Below are positions 1-8,361 of a stretch of DNA of 64,000 bases, in pieces. Source of the stretch: Streptomyces sp. NBC_00286. GTDB lineage: Bacteria; Actinomycetota; Actinomycetes; Streptomycetales; Streptomycetaceae. A program made the position numbers and the translations under genes. The stretch spans positions 5,704,001 through 5,768,000 of the forward strand of contig NZ_CP108054.1 of assembly GCF_036173125.1 (NCBI RefSeq), in the 5' to 3' direction. Positions within the stretch are counted from its first letter, which is position 1, and each line of letters opens with the position of its first letter. The notes beneath the pieces were generated by a model. It searched no databases. It was not told the DNA's origin and worked only from the letters and a program-made list of their open reading frames with translations.

Positions 1-837
1 GTGGTACGTCGCATGCTGCTCGGCTCGCAACTCAGGCGGCTGCGGGAGTCGCGCGGGATCACCCGGGAGGCGGCCGGGTACTCGATTCGTGCCTCCGAGT
101 CGAAGATCAGCCGCATGGAGTTGGGGAGGGTGAGCTTCAAAACGCGTGACGTCGAGGATCTGTTGACGCTGTACGGCATCACCGACGAGACGGAGCGCAA
201 CTCACTGCTCTCCCTCGCCAAGGAGGCCAACGTCGCGGGCTGGTGGCACAGTTACTCGGACGTGCTGCCCACCTGGTTCCCGACCTACGTCGGCCTGGAG
301 GGCGCCGCGTCCCTGATCCGGTCGTACGAAGTGCAGTTCGTGCACGGCCTGTTGCAGACCGAGGCGTACGCGCACGCGGTCGTCGAGCGCGGCATGAAGA
401 ACGCCAGCGTCTCCGACATCGACAAGCGGGTGGCGCTGCGCATGGAGCGCCAGAAGTACCTGGTGTCCGAGAACGCCCCGGACTTCCATGTCGTACTCGA
501 CGAAGCGGCGCTGCGACGTCCGTACGGTGACCGGGAAGTGATGCGGGGTCAGCTCCAGCACCTGATCGAGATCTCCGAGCGGCCGAACGTACGGCTTCAG
601 GTCATGCCGTTCAGCTTCGGCGGGCATGCCGGCGAGAGCGGCGCCTTCACGGTGCTCACCTTCCCCGAGTCCGATCTGTCCGACGTGGTCTATCTGGAGC
701 AGCTCACCAGCGCGCTGTATCTGGACAAGCACGAGGACGTCACCCAGTACGCGAAGGCGATGCAGCAGCTCCAGGACGACAGCCCGGGGCCGAACGAGAG
801 CCGGGACGTGCTGCGGGGCCTGCTTCAGCTTTCCTGA
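1..837 (+). CDS. XRE-family regulator with DUF5753 domain (5' end probably cut off)
   Basis: Predicted DNA-binding regulator of the large Streptomyces Scr1/DUF5753 family. The first ~60 residues form a helix-turn-helix (LRRLRESRGITREAAGYSI... then SKISRMELGR, the typical recognition-helix end). The rest, from about residue 85 (AGWWHSYSDVLPTWFPTYVGLE), is the DUF5753 domain that ends in the usual YLDKHEDV and LR segments. The reading frame is open from the first base, and relatives normally carry several residues before VRRMLLGSQLRRLRE, so the true start is probably left of the window. Family members are often paired with a small DUF397 protein. None follows here, so a partner, if any, lies outside the window. 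The regulatory target is unknown. Confidence 0.85.
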   Translation: MVRRMLLGSQLRRLRESRGITREAAGYSIRASESKISRMELGRVSFKTRDVEDLLTLYGITDETERNSLLSLAKEANVAGWWHSYSDVLPTWFPTYVGLEGAASLIRSYEVQFVHGLLQTEAYAHAVVERGMKNASVSDIDKRVALRMERQKYLVSENAPDFHVVLDEAALRRPYGDREVMRGQLQHLIEISERPNVRLQVMPFSFGGHAGESGAFTVLTFPESDLSDVVYLEQLTSALYLDKHEDVTQYAKAMQQLQDDSPGPNESRDVLRGLLQLS

Positions 838-875
838 CACCCCTCTTCCTTGGAATTTTCACAGGTTCTCCTAGG

Positions 876-900
876 TGTGTCCCAAGTCCCTTGGGACACA
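876..900. promoter_or_regulatory. 25-bp perfect palindrome upstream of the aldehyde dehydrogenase gene
   Basis: TGTGTCCCAAG, three bases, CTTGGGACACA: 11-bp arms without mismatch, 54 bp before the dehydrogenase start. The symmetry and position suggest an operator for a dimeric repressor. No divergently oriented regulator adjoins it, so the binding protein is not identified. As RNA it could also act as a terminator for the upstream regulator, but no T-run follows. Confidence 0.55.
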
Positions 901-953
901 AGTACGATGACGCGTGATCAGACCTTGACCATGAATCGGGGATTGAGGGTCAC

Positions 954-2414
954 ATGTCGTCCTACTTCACGGACCTGGCTCAGCAGTACATCGACGGAGA
1001 GTGGCGTCCGGGGACGGGGTCCTGGGACATCATCGACTTCAACCCGTACGACGGCGAGAAGCTGGCGTCGATCACCATAGCCACGGTCGACGAAGTGGAT
1101 CAGGCCTACAAGGCGGCCGCCCGCGCTCAGAAGGAATGGGCCGCGACCAACGCGTACGCACGGCGCGGGGTGTTCGAGAAGGCTCTGCGGATCATCGAGG
1201 ACCGTGAGCAGGAGATCGCCGAGACGATCATCGCGGAGCTCGGCGGTACGCATCTGAAGGCGGGCTTCGAACTCCACCTCGCCAAGGAGTTCCTGCGCGA
1301 GGCGATCCATGTGGCGCTGCGCCCCGAGGGCCGGATCATCCCCTCGCCGGTCGACGGCAAGGAGAACCGCGTCTACCGCGTCCCGGTCGGCGTCGTCGGT
1401 GTGATCAGCCCCTTCAACTTCCCCTTCCTGCTGTCGCTGAAGTCCGTGGCGCCCGCCCTGGCGTTGGGTAACGCCGTGGTACTCAAGCCGCACCAGAACA
1501 CCCCGATCTGCGGTGGCTCCCTGGTCGCGAAGATCTTCGAGGACGCGGGGCTGCCGGCCGGCCTGCTGAACGTCGTGATCACCGACATCGCGGAGATCGG
1601 CGACGCGTTCATCGAGCACCCGATCCCCAAGGTCATCTCCTTCACCGGCTCCGACAAGGTAGGCCGCCACGTCGCCACGGTCTGCGCCTCGCAGTTCAAG
1701 CGCGCCGTCCTCGAACTCGGCGGCAACAGCGCGCTGGTGGTCCTCGACGACGCCGATGTCGACTACGCGGTCGACGCGGCCGTCTTCAGCCGGTACGTGC
1801 ACCAGGGCCAGGTCTGCATGGCCGCGAACCGCGTGCTCGTGGACCGCTCGCTCGAGGCGGAGTTCACCGAGAAGTTCGTCGCCAAGGTGAAGACCCTGAA
1901 GGCGGGCGACCCGCGCGACCCGCAGACGGTCATCGGCCCGGTCATCAACTCCTCGCAGGCGGACGCCCTTTCGGGCGCCGTCGACCAGGCGATCGCCGAG
2001 GGTGCCACCGCGCTCGTGCACGGCTCCACCACCGACAACCTCGTCGAGCCCAGCGTCCTGACGGACGTGCCCGCCGACGCGGCGATCCTCCAGCAGGAGA
2101 TCTTCGGCCCGGTCGCGCTCCTCATCCCGTTCGACGGCGAGGAGGAGGCCGTACGCCTCGTCAACGACACCCCGTACGGCCTGAGCGGCGCCGTCCACAC
2201 GGCCAACATCGAACGCGGCGTCTCCTTCGCCAAGCAGATCGACTCAGGCATGTTCCACGTGAACGACGGCACGGTCCACGACGAGCCCCTGGTCGCCTTC
2301 GGCGGCGAAAAGTCCTCGGGCATCGGCCGCCTGAACGGCGAGGCGACGGTCGAGGCGTTCACGACGCAGAAGTGGATCTCGGTGCAGCATGGGCGGAGCT
2401 TCTTTCCGTTCTGA
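954..2414 (+). CDS. NAD(P)-dependent aldehyde dehydrogenase
   Basis: 486-residue ALDH-superfamily enzyme oxidising an aldehyde to the carboxylate in the cytoplasm. Visible landmarks: the N-terminal start of the fold (YIDGEWRPG), the cofactor stretch PFNFPFLLSLKSVAPALALGN, FTGSDKVGRH, the catalytic glutamate in LELGGNSALVVLDDAD, the nucleophilic cysteine in HQGQVCMAANRVLVD (about residue 288), and the late EIFGPVALLIPF. The overall sequence resembles the vanillin/benzaldehyde dehydrogenase branch, but the substrate cannot be fixed from sequence. The start has a GAGGGT ribosome-binding site about 5 bases upstream. It stands alone behind the 876-900 palindrome, so it is probably controlled by its own repressor. 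Confidence 0.9.
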   Translation: MSSYFTDLAQQYIDGEWRPGTGSWDIIDFNPYDGEKLASITIATVDEVDQAYKAAARAQKEWAATNAYARRGVFEKALRIIEDREQEIAETIIAELGGTHLKAGFELHLAKEFLREAIHVALRPEGRIIPSPVDGKENRVYRVPVGVVGVISPFNFPFLLSLKSVAPALALGNAVVLKPHQNTPICGGSLVAKIFEDAGLPAGLLNVVITDIAEIGDAFIEHPIPKVISFTGSDKVGRHVATVCASQFKRAVLELGGNSALVVLDDADVDYAVDAAVFSRYVHQGQVCMAANRVLVDRSLEAEFTEKFVAKVKTLKAGDPRDPQTVIGPVINSSQADALSGAVDQAIAEGATALVHGSTTDNLVEPSVLTDVPADAAILQQEIFGPVALLIPFDGEEEAVRLVNDTPYGLSGAVHTANIERGVSFAKQIDSGMFHVNDGTVHDEPLVAFGGEKSSGIGRLNGEATVEAFTTQKWISVQHGRSFFPF

Positions 2415-2436
2415 GGCTCGGCTTCGGTGATCGACG

Positions 2437-2469
2437 GTCATGCACCCAGGTGCACACTGGGTGCATGAC
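2437..2469. promoter_or_regulatory. 33-bp inverted repeat covering the start codon of a small gene
   Basis: Arms GTCATGCACCCAG and CTGGGTGCATGAC (13 bp, perfect) flank a 7-base centre that itself contains GTGCAC. The right arm contains the ATG at 2465. Bound protein would block transcription or translation of the 2465 gene directly, so an autoregulatory operator is plausible. The binding protein is unknown. Confidence 0.5.
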
Positions 2470-2617
2470 TGCTGAGCTGGAGGACCTCGAGGACGCGCTG
2501 GCTCTCGCCCGTCTGGAGCGTGATCGCGCTCTCGGGCGTACGGAACCTTCTGTCCCGCACGAAGAGGCGCGTCGCGCGCTGCTTGAAGCGGCGGGGCGCA
2601 TCGCGGACAGTATCTGA
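2465..2617 (+). CDS. Small hypothetical protein (50 aa)
   Basis: Starts MTAELEDLEDALALARLERD and ends LLEAAGRIADSI. Not recognised. It is strongly acidic and helical (LEDLEDALALARLERDRAL), a composition seen in small regulators or antitoxin-like proteins, but there is no toxin partner nearby. There is no Shine-Dalgarno sequence. The ATG lies inside the 2437-2469 palindrome, with CACACT six bases before it as a possible -10, so a leaderless message is possible. The frame is open further upstream, but the earlier in-frame ATG would overlap the dehydrogenase gene and lacks a ribosome-binding site. Confidence 0.45.
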   Translation: MTAELEDLEDALALARLERDRALGRTEPSVPHEEARRALLEAAGRIADSI

Positions 2618-2681
2618 CCTACATCACCCGTAGCTTCGTCGGTGTCAGGCAAGAGGACGTACCGACGAAAGGCGGCCGGTC

Positions 2682-3230
2682 ATGGTTGCTCACGTTTCCG
2701 CAGAGGCGCACGGTGATGAGCGTGGGGCGCTGCTCTCCTTTCTGGACGAGCAGCGTGGAGGCATCCGCCGGGCGGTGCTCGGACTGACGGACGAGCAGGC
2801 GGCTTCGCGGCCCAGTGCCAGTGAGTTGTCGCTCGCGGGGCTGGTCAAGCATGTTGCCGAGATCGAGCAGGGATGGATCGCGCGGGCCAAGAAGGAGGCC
2901 CCCGCGGTGCACCGCGACGAGTCGAACTGGCACGAGTGTTTCCAGCTCGTGGGTGACGAGACGCTCGAGTCGCAACTCGCGTACTGGGAGAAGGTCGCGG
3001 CCGAGACGGAGGCGTTCATCCGCTCGGTGCCCAGCCTCGATGACACCTTCCTGCTGGAGAAGACGTCCTGGAATCCGAAGGACGAATGGCTCTCCATGCG
3101 CTGGCTGTGCCTGCACCTGATCCGTGAGACGGCCCGGCATGCGGGTCACGCCGACATCATCCGCGAGTCCCTGGACGGGAAGACCGCCTTCGAACTCGTC
3201 GCTCTGGAGCAGGGCGCGAGCTGGAGCTGA
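2682..3230 (+). CDS. DinB-like four-helix-bundle protein (DUF664)
   Basis: 182-residue member of the DinB/YfiT metal-binding superfamily (DUF664 branch), common in actinobacteria. Family members are cytoplasmic four-helix bundles; some are mycothiol- or bacillithiol-dependent transferases, but the role of this branch is not established. The three expected metal-ligand histidines are visible: one in GLVKHVAEIEQ (about residue 50) and two in IRETARHAGHADIIRE near residues 150-153. GAAAGG lies at a good distance before the ATG. A 9-bp inverted repeat (TTCGTCGGT at 2635, ACCGACGAA at 2661) lies just upstream and could be an operator. Confidence 0.8.
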   Translation: MVAHVSAEAHGDERGALLSFLDEQRGGIRRAVLGLTDEQAASRPSASELSLAGLVKHVAEIEQGWIARAKKEAPAVHRDESNWHECFQLVGDETLESQLAYWEKVAAETEAFIRSVPSLDDTFLLEKTSWNPKDEWLSMRWLCLHLIRETARHAGHADIIRESLDGKTAFELVALEQGASWS

Positions 3231-3254
3231 ACCGCTCGGTTCTACGCTGGCTCC

Positions 3255-3896
3255 ATGTCAGCGATCCGTCTTCTCGTACTCGGTGCCGTCCGGCAGCACG
3301 GGCGCGCCCACGGTTACCAGGTGCGCAACGACCTGGAGTACTGGGGCGCACACGAGTGGTCCAACGCCAAGCCGGGGTCGATCTATCACGCGCTCAAGCA
3401 GATGGCGAAGCAGGGCCTGCTGCACGCGCACGAGATCGCGCCCTCCACGGCCGGCGGCCCGCCGCGCACCGAGTACGAGATCACGGAGAAGGGCACCGAG
3501 GAATACTTCGGGCTGCTCCGCCAGTACCTGACCGCGTACGACCAGAAGCCGGACGTACTCACGGCCGCGCTCGGCTTCATGGTCGACCTGGACCGTGCGG
3601 AGGTCCTCGAACTCCTCGAGGAGCGGGTGCACGCCATAGAGGAGTGGCGCAAGGGCGTCACCGAGTACTACACGCCCGAAGAAGGCCCCGGACAGCTCGG
3701 CCACATCGGCGAGATCATGAACTACTGGGTCACCTCCGCCGACACCGGTGCCCAGTGGACCCGCGGCCTGATCGAGCGGATCCGGGGCGGGGCGTACACG
3801 TTCTCGGGCGAGGGGGAGCCGTTCGTGGGCGTGCTCGCGGACGACCAGGAGAACCCGTACGGGACGGGGGAGTCCCATCCCGGGGACGCGCGCTGA
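3255..3896 (+). CDS. PadR-family transcriptional regulator
   Basis: 213-residue repressor. The N-terminal winged helix has the PadR signature LLVLGAVRQHGRAHGYQV, then SIYHALKQMAKQGLL (recognition helix) and RTEYEITEKG (wing). The rest is the C-terminal dimerisation region seen in the longer PadR-s2 members. It sits directly upstream of a DrrAB-type exporter operon whose promoter carries two copies of a palindrome, so it is the likely ligand-released repressor of that pump. TACGCT at 3243-3248 is six bases before the ATG and there is no ribosome-binding site, which points to a leaderless transcript. Confidence 0.88.
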   Translation: MSAIRLLVLGAVRQHGRAHGYQVRNDLEYWGAHEWSNAKPGSIYHALKQMAKQGLLHAHEIAPSTAGGPPRTEYEITEKGTEEYFGLLRQYLTAYDQKPDVLTAALGFMVDLDRAEVLELLEERVHAIEEWRKGVTEYYTPEEGPGQLGHIGEIMNYWVTSADTGAQWTRGLIERIRGGAYTFSGEGEPFVGVLADDQENPYGTGESHPGDAR

Positions 3897-3926
3897 TCTC
3901 AGTCGGTTTGGCCGGGCGGGCACATT

Positions 3927-3995
3927 AATCAAGTTTGACTAAACGCTCGAGTGGGCATAGCCTTCACTGGCAAGCTACTAGTCAAGTTTGACTAA
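3927..3995 (+). promoter_or_regulatory. Promoter with two TAGTCAAGTTTGACTA-type operators
   Basis: A perfect 16-bp palindrome (TAGTCAA-GT-TTGACTA) ends at 3994, and a one-mismatch copy (TAATCAAGTTTGACTA) lies at 3927-3942. The first copy supplies TTGACT (3935-3940) as a -35 box, followed after 17 bp by TAGCCT (3958-3963). The second copy would then lie just after the transcription start. One site over the -35 and one over the initial transcribed region is a classic repression layout. The adjacent padR product is the obvious candidate binder (inference). Confidence 0.65.
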
Positions 3996-4015
3996 GCTGA
4001 ACCGGAGGGAGCCGG

Positions 4016-5002
4016 ATGACCGACGCGATCGTCGTCGAGAGCGTACGGAAGCGATACGGGGACAAGGCGGCCCTGGACGGGTTCGACCTGGCGGTGCGGG
4101 GCGGCACCGTGCACGGTCTGCTCGGGCCGAACGGGGCCGGCAAGACCACCGCGGTGCGCGTGCTGACCACGCTGCTGCGGCCGGACGAGGGGCGCGCGGA
4201 GGTAGCAGGGTACGACGTCGTACGGGAGGCCGGCCGGGTGCGGCGGCGTATCGGCCTGCTCGGCCAGCACGCCGCGCTCGACGAGGAACTCGGCGGACGG
4301 CAGAACCTGGAGATGTTCGGGCGCCTCTACCACCTGGGCACCCGGAACGCGCGCGTGCGGGCCGACGAGCTCCTGGAGCGCTTCGGCCTCGCGGACACGG
4401 GCCGCAAGGCGGTGAAGCAGTACAGCGGCGGCATGCGGCGCCGGCTGGATCTCGCCGCCTCCCTCATCACCGAGCCGGAGGTGCTCTTCCTGGACGAACC
4501 GACGACAGGGCTCGACCCGCGGGGCCGCGCGGAGGTGTGGGGCGCGGTGCGCTCCCTGGTCGGCGGCGGCACGACCGTACTGCTCACCACGCAGTACCTG
4601 GAGGAGGCCGACCAGCTCGCCGACCGCATCTCGGTCGTCGACCGGGGCCGGGTCATCGCGGACGGCACGGCGGACGAACTGAAGGCTAAGACCGGCGGCG
4701 ACCGCATCGACGTGGTGCTGCGGGACGGCGGCCAACTGGGCGCGGCCGTCGCCCTGTTGCCCTTCGACAAGTCCGAGGTCTCCGTGGACGCCGACCGCCG
4801 CCTCCTCAGCGCCCCGGTCACCGACCGCATGGCGGCGCTCGCCGGGGCCGTACGCGCCCTGGAGGAGACCGGGATCGTGGCGGAGGACATCGCCTTGCGG
4901 CGGCCGACGCTGGACGAGGTGTTCCTGCACCTCACGGGAGACGACCCCGCAGGATCCACAGGAGACGAGCACCGCGATCACGCCGTGAAGGAGGCCGTGT
5001 GA
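4016..5002 (+). CDS. Drug exporter ABC ATP-binding protein (DrrA family)
   Basis: 328-residue cytoplasmic ATPase of a two-component ABC-2 exporter. Walker [10 protein letters not shown] is near residue 40, the signature [15 protein letters not shown] near 140, Walker [15 protein letters not shown] near 160, followed by the switch-region glutamine/histidine stretch. The C-terminal extension ([19 protein letters not shown]... [14 protein letters not shown]) is the DrrA-type regulatory tail. GGAGG lies before the ATG. The stop overlaps the next start by 4 bp (GTGA), so the ATPase and permease are translationally coupled. Regulation is probably by the adjacent PadR protein. The substrate is unknown; daunorubicin-type or xenobiotic efflux is only a family-level guess. 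Confidence 0.92.
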   Translation: MTDAIVVESVRKRYGDKAALDGFDLAVRGGTVHGLLGPNGAGKTTAVRVLTTLLRPDEGRAEVAGYDVVREAGRVRRRIGLLGQHAALDEELGGRQNLEMFGRLYHLGTRNARVRADELLERFGLADTGRKAVKQYSGGMRRRLDLAASLITEPEVLFLDEPTTGLDPRGRAEVWGAVRSLVGGGTTVLLTTQYLEEADQLADRISVVDRGRVIADGTADELKAKTGGDRIDVVLRDGGQLGAAVALLPFDKSEVSVDADRRLLSAPVTDRMAALAGAVRALEETGIVAEDIALRRPTLDEVFLHLTGDDPAGSTGDEHRDHAVKEAV

Positions 5003-5835
5003 GTACGACGTACGAAGAGAGCCGCTTGGCGACGTACGAGACGAGCCGTGACGGTGCGTGGACGTACGTCCTCACCGACTGCTGGACCATGACCCGGCGT
5101 GAACTCGCCCACTGGGCGCGGCAGCCGGTGCAGGTCGTGGTGGGCCTCGTCTTCCCCGTGATGCTGATGTTGATGTTCAGCTATCTCATCGGGGGCGGAG
5201 CGGGCATCGAGGGGAAGTACGTCGAATTCCTGGTGCCCGGAATGCTTGCGATGACCATGGCCTTCGGCCTCGACGCCACGATGGTCGCGGTGACCACGGA
5301 CCTCAACAAGGGCGTGATCGACCGCTTCCGGTCCATGCCGATGACCAACGGCGCGGTCCTGGTGGGCCGTGCGGTCGCCGACATGCTCCAGTCGTTCCTC
5401 TCGCTGCTTGTGCTGATCGGTGTGGGACTCATGATCGGCTGGCGCTGGCACGGGTCGTTCGGGGCGCTGCTCGCCGGGATCGGGCTGTTGCTTCTGCTGC
5501 GGTTCGCGATGCTGTGGATCGGCATCCATCTGGCGATGATCGCGGGCAAGCCGGAGCTGGTGACGGCCGTACAGATTCTGGTCTGGCCGGTCGCCTTCCT
5601 CTCCAACGCCCTGGCCACACCCGAGTCCATGCCGTCCTGGCTGGGCGCCGTCGTCGAGTGGAACCCGATGTCGGCCACGGCCGAGGCGGTGCGCGGCCTG
5701 TTCGGCAACACCCCCTCGGGCAGCTCCTCCTGGGCCGCCGAGAACGCCGAACTGCTGGCGGTGGCCTGGCCGGTGGCGCTGGTGGCGGTGTTCTTCCCGC
5801 TGGCGGTACGGAGGTTCGGGCGGCTCAGCCGGTAG
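4999..5835 (+). CDS. ABC-2 type exporter permease (DrrB family)
   Basis: 278-residue inner-membrane partner of the preceding ATPase. About six hydrophobic segments are visible, e.g. [72 protein letters not shown] and the last one, [20 protein letters not shown]. The motif [24 protein letters not shown], before the final pair of helices, is typical of DrrB-type permeases. The GTG start overlaps the ATPase stop. A strong hairpin lies 25 bp after the stop, so the operon probably ends here. Confidence 0.9.
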   Translation: MSTTYEESRLATYETSRDGAWTYVLTDCWTMTRRELAHWARQPVQVVVGLVFPVMLMLMFSYLIGGGAGIEGKYVEFLVPGMLAMTMAFGLDATMVAVTTDLNKGVIDRFRSMPMTNGAVLVGRAVADMLQSFLSLLVLIGVGLMIGWRWHGSFGALLAGIGLLLLLRFAMLWIGIHLAMIAGKPELVTAVQILVWPVAFLSNALATPESMPSWLGAVVEWNPMSATAEAVRGLFGNTPSGSSSWAAENAELLAVAWPVALVAVFFPLAVRRFGRLSR

Positions 5836-5859
5836 GCAGGGAAGCGTGTGGTCTCGCGC

Positions 5860-5898
5860 CGGAGCCCCGGACGTCGTCGGAAGGCGTTCGGGGCTCCG
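5860..5898 (+). terminator. Hairpin terminator after the drrAB-like operon
   Basis: CGGAGCCCCGGACG pairs with CGTTCGGGGCTCCG (one G-T pair) across an 11-base loop. It begins 24 bp after the permease stop. There is no T-run, as is usual in Streptomyces. Confidence 0.6.
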
Positions 5899-5995
5899 CT
5901 CGTTCGTGACGGGTCGGGTCGGGGCGCTGTTCGCGCGTTTTTCCGCCGGGGTTCACCTGCGGCTCTCGCCTGGGCGCCGGCCCAACAGCACTACC

Positions 5996-6025
5996 TTGCC
6001 GCGCAGTTCAGGCCATGCCTAAGGT
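5996..6025 (+). promoter_or_regulatory. Candidate promoter of the second ABC exporter operon
   Basis: TTGCCG (5996-6001), an 18-bp gap, then TAAGGT (6020-6025). The predicted start near 6032 leaves a leader of about 90 bases before the TTG start at 6122. The rest of the 5899-6121 gap shows no other feature I can support. Confidence 0.4.
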
Positions 6026-6121
6026 GACTGCTACCACAAGCCGGTGGTTCTGACCAAACCGCCCGGGCCATGTGCAGTCGAAGGAACGGGCGCGCTTGCC
6101 CGTCGTAACGGGGGATCGAAA

Positions 6122-6850
6122 TTGAGACAGCCGGTGGCTCTTCTGCGCGTCGATGACGTCAGCTATTCCTATGACGGCACTGTCAACGTGCTGCAGGACG
6201 TGTCCTTCACGGTTGAGGAAGGCGCGATCGTCGGTCTCGTCGGTCCCAACGGGTCCGGCAAGTCCACGCTGATCAGGAACATCTTCGACCTCGTACGCCT
6301 GCAGTCCGGGTCCGTCCGTATCGGCGGCCATGAGCACGTACGGCCCGAGGCGAAGCAGTTGGGCATGTATCTGTCCAGCAATGACTATCTGCCCGAGTTC
6401 CTCACGGCCCGTGAGTACATCTCCATGATGGGCAAGCTGTTCGACCTCGATGTCGATCACGATGAGGCCATCGGCCTGTTCCGCAGGTTCTCCATGGAGG
6501 GCCGCTACGACCATCTCATCGAGGACTACTCCCACGGCATGCGCAAGAAGACGCAGCTGGTGTCCGCGCTCGTCATGCGCCGGCCGCTGACCGTCATCGA
6601 CGAGACCCTCAACGGCATCGACCTGGAAGCGCTGCACCTTGCCGAGAAGGAGTTCCGGCGGGTGCGCGATGCGGGCCGCTCGATCCTTTTGTGCACGCAC
6701 GACTTCGCCGTGCTGGAACGCCTGGCCGACCGCACCCTCTTCCTGGACCTGGGCCACGTGGTGTGCGACGAGCCGACGAAGGACCTGGTCGACGAACACG
6801 GATCGCTGGCCGCGATGGTCTTCGACTACCTCGAAACGTTCCAGCGGTGA
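6122..6850 (+). CDS. ABC transporter ATP-binding protein
   Basis: 242-residue ATPase: Walker A GPNGSGKSTLIRN near residue 37, a signature helix where SHGMRKKTQLVSAL replaces LSGGQ, Walker B LTVIDETLNGID (DET instead of DEP), and CTHDF as the switch histidine. This style is seen in bacteriocin/antibiotic exporters and other small two-gene ABC-2 systems. I chose the TTG at 6122 because GGGGGA lies 6-11 bases upstream; the open frame reaches 6044 but without a ribosome-binding site, and a GTG at 6134 is an alternative. The stop overlaps the permease start (GTGA). Confidence 0.82.
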   Translation: MRQPVALLRVDDVSYSYDGTVNVLQDVSFTVEEGAIVGLVGPNGSGKSTLIRNIFDLVRLQSGSVRIGGHEHVRPEAKQLGMYLSSNDYLPEFLTAREYISMMGKLFDLDVDHDEAIGLFRRFSMEGRYDHLIEDYSHGMRKKTQLVSALVMRRPLTVIDETLNGIDLEALHLAEKEFRRVRDAGRSILLCTHDFAVLERLADRTLFLDLGHVVCDEPTKDLVDEHGSLAAMVFDYLETFQR

Positions 6851-8361
6851 CGGCGGTACGGCTGCGGCAGTCCGCGGTCCTGGCCCAGATGCTCCTCGTC
6901 TTCTTCCGCCGCCGGGTGCTGCGGGCCGGAGTCCTCAAATCCACCCCGGTCCGGGTGTTCGTCATGGTCGTGGCGGTTCTGCTGCTGGGCGTCATGTGCA
7001 CCGCCTCGTACTTCTTCCTGCGCCCGCTGGTCGACGAGGCGCGTGTGTGGCGGCTGCTGTTCAACATCTCGACGGTGTCGCTGCTGCTGTGGGTGCAGAT
7101 CGCGTTCCTGCTGGTCAAGGTGCTGTTCATCAACGCCGAGGGGATGCTCCAGCTCAGCTATCAGCTGCCGGTCACCAACCGGGAGCGGTCGACGGCGTTC
7201 CTCCTGTACGAAGCGGTGATGACCGCCGTCGTGGCCGCCGCAGGGCTGGTCTCCCTCGCGGTGAGCGCGCTGATCCTGCTCGGCCCGTCCGCGGCCGGAT
7301 ACATCACGGCCTCGATCATCCTGCCGGTCGCCCTGACCTACCTGACGCTGTCCGTTGTGTACCAGCTGTTGACCCGGATGTGGATGCTGATGGGGCTCAG
7401 CCGGATGGCGGGCATCCTCAACGTGCTCGTCCTGTTCGCGCTGCTGGTCTCCTACTCCGCGCAGATGACACCGGTGATCCGGGACATCTCCGACGCGTAC
7501 CTGGACAAACGGACCGAGTACACCTGGATCACATCGGTGTCCTGGGCGTGGAACGAGCACGGGCCCTGGCTGACCCTGGCCGCCGCGGTGGCGCTGTCGG
7601 CCGCACTCACGGCGCTGGTCTTCGCGCTCGCCCCGAACCAGCACGTACGCCAGTCCCGCTACCTGAAACTGCCCGGAAGCGTGCGGCTGCGCGGCGTTCT
7701 GGGACCGTACGACTGGTGTCTGCTGCGCAGTACACAGACGGTGGCCGCCGCCGCGATGGCCCTCGCGGTCTTCGGCTACATCCTGCTGGCCAAACCCTCG
7801 ATGAACCCGATGTGGGGCCTTGCCGCCCTGTCCTTCGGCGGCCTGTACCAGTTCACCGCCACCCAGCCGCTGCGCATGCTGCCCGGCACCCAGGCCTCCG
7901 CCTGGCGGGTCTACGCACGGCTCATCAGGGCGCAGCTGGTCCTGCTCACGGTGTTCGCCGTGCCCGCTCTCGCCCTCACATCGGCGATCTATCCGGACCG
8001 CTTCCTCTCCAGCGCGACGGCTCTGGCCAGCTGCATCGGCGGGGCGGTCATGACCACGTGCATCAGCATCGTGTTCCCCGCAGAGAAAGACAATCCGTTC
8101 TCCGTGTTCCTGGGGCTGTCCGTGGTCACCATCGTGCTGGGCGTGTCACTGATCGGCCTCGGCATGCTCAATCTCCCGCCCTGGGCGGTGATGTCCTGCC
8201 TCGCCGGGGCGGCCATCGCATTCGTCCTGTACGCGGTGCAAGGAATCCACACCAGCGAGTCGAGGAGAAGAAATGCTCAAGGCACGGTCGGTCATGACGG
8301 CCGCCATAGGGGCCGCGCTGAGCACCGTGACCAGCTCCTCAACGAGGTGCCCGGCAACTGA
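6847..8361 (+). CDS. Large ABC transporter permease
   Basis: About 504 residues with roughly ten to twelve hydrophobic segments, among them VFVMVVAVLLLGVMCTASYF, TVSLLLWVQIAFLLVKVLF, ASIILPVALTYLTLSVVY and VVTIVLGVSLIGLGMLNL. It is coupled by a 4-bp overlap to the upstream ATPase and forms an exporter with it; the substrate is unknown. The last ~30 residues (after GIHTSESRRRN) look unnatural: they contain AGG-AGA-AGA codons that also encode the ribosome-binding site of the overlapping small gene at 8273. This tail may be a run-on of the frame rather than a conserved domain. Confidence 0.75.
   Translation: MTAVRLRQSAVLAQMLLVFFRRRVLRAGVLKSTPVRVFVMVVAVLLLGVMCTASYFFLRPLVDEARVWRLLFNISTVSLLLWVQIAFLLVKVLFINAEGMLQLSYQLPVTNRERSTAFLLYEAVMTAVVAAAGLVSLAVSALILLGPSAAGYITASIILPVALTYLTLSVVYQLLTRMWMLMGLSRMAGILNVLVLFALLVSYSAQMTPVIRDISDAYLDKRTEYTWITSVSWAWNEHGPWLTLAAAVALSAALTALVFALAPNQHVRQSRYLKLPGSVRLRGVLGPYDWCLLRSTQTVAAAAMALAVFGYILLAKPSMNPMWGLAALSFGGLYQFTATQPLRMLPGTQASAWRVYARLIRAQLVLLTVFAVPALALTSAIYPDRFLSSATALASCIGGAVMTTCISIVFPAEKDNPFSVFLGLSVVTIVLGVSLIGLGMLNLPPWAVMSCLAGAAIAFVLYAVQGIHTSESRRRNAQGTVGHDGRHRGRAEHRDQLLNEVPGN

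Noticed and set aside
918..2198. 426-residue minus-strand open frame
   Set aside because: Antisense shadow of the aldehyde dehydrogenase gene, caused by high GC at third positions.
6655..6846. Permease starting at 6691 with an N-terminal extension
   Set aside because: The added residues are the shadow of the ATPase gene; GTG 6847 gives the standard 4-bp overlap.
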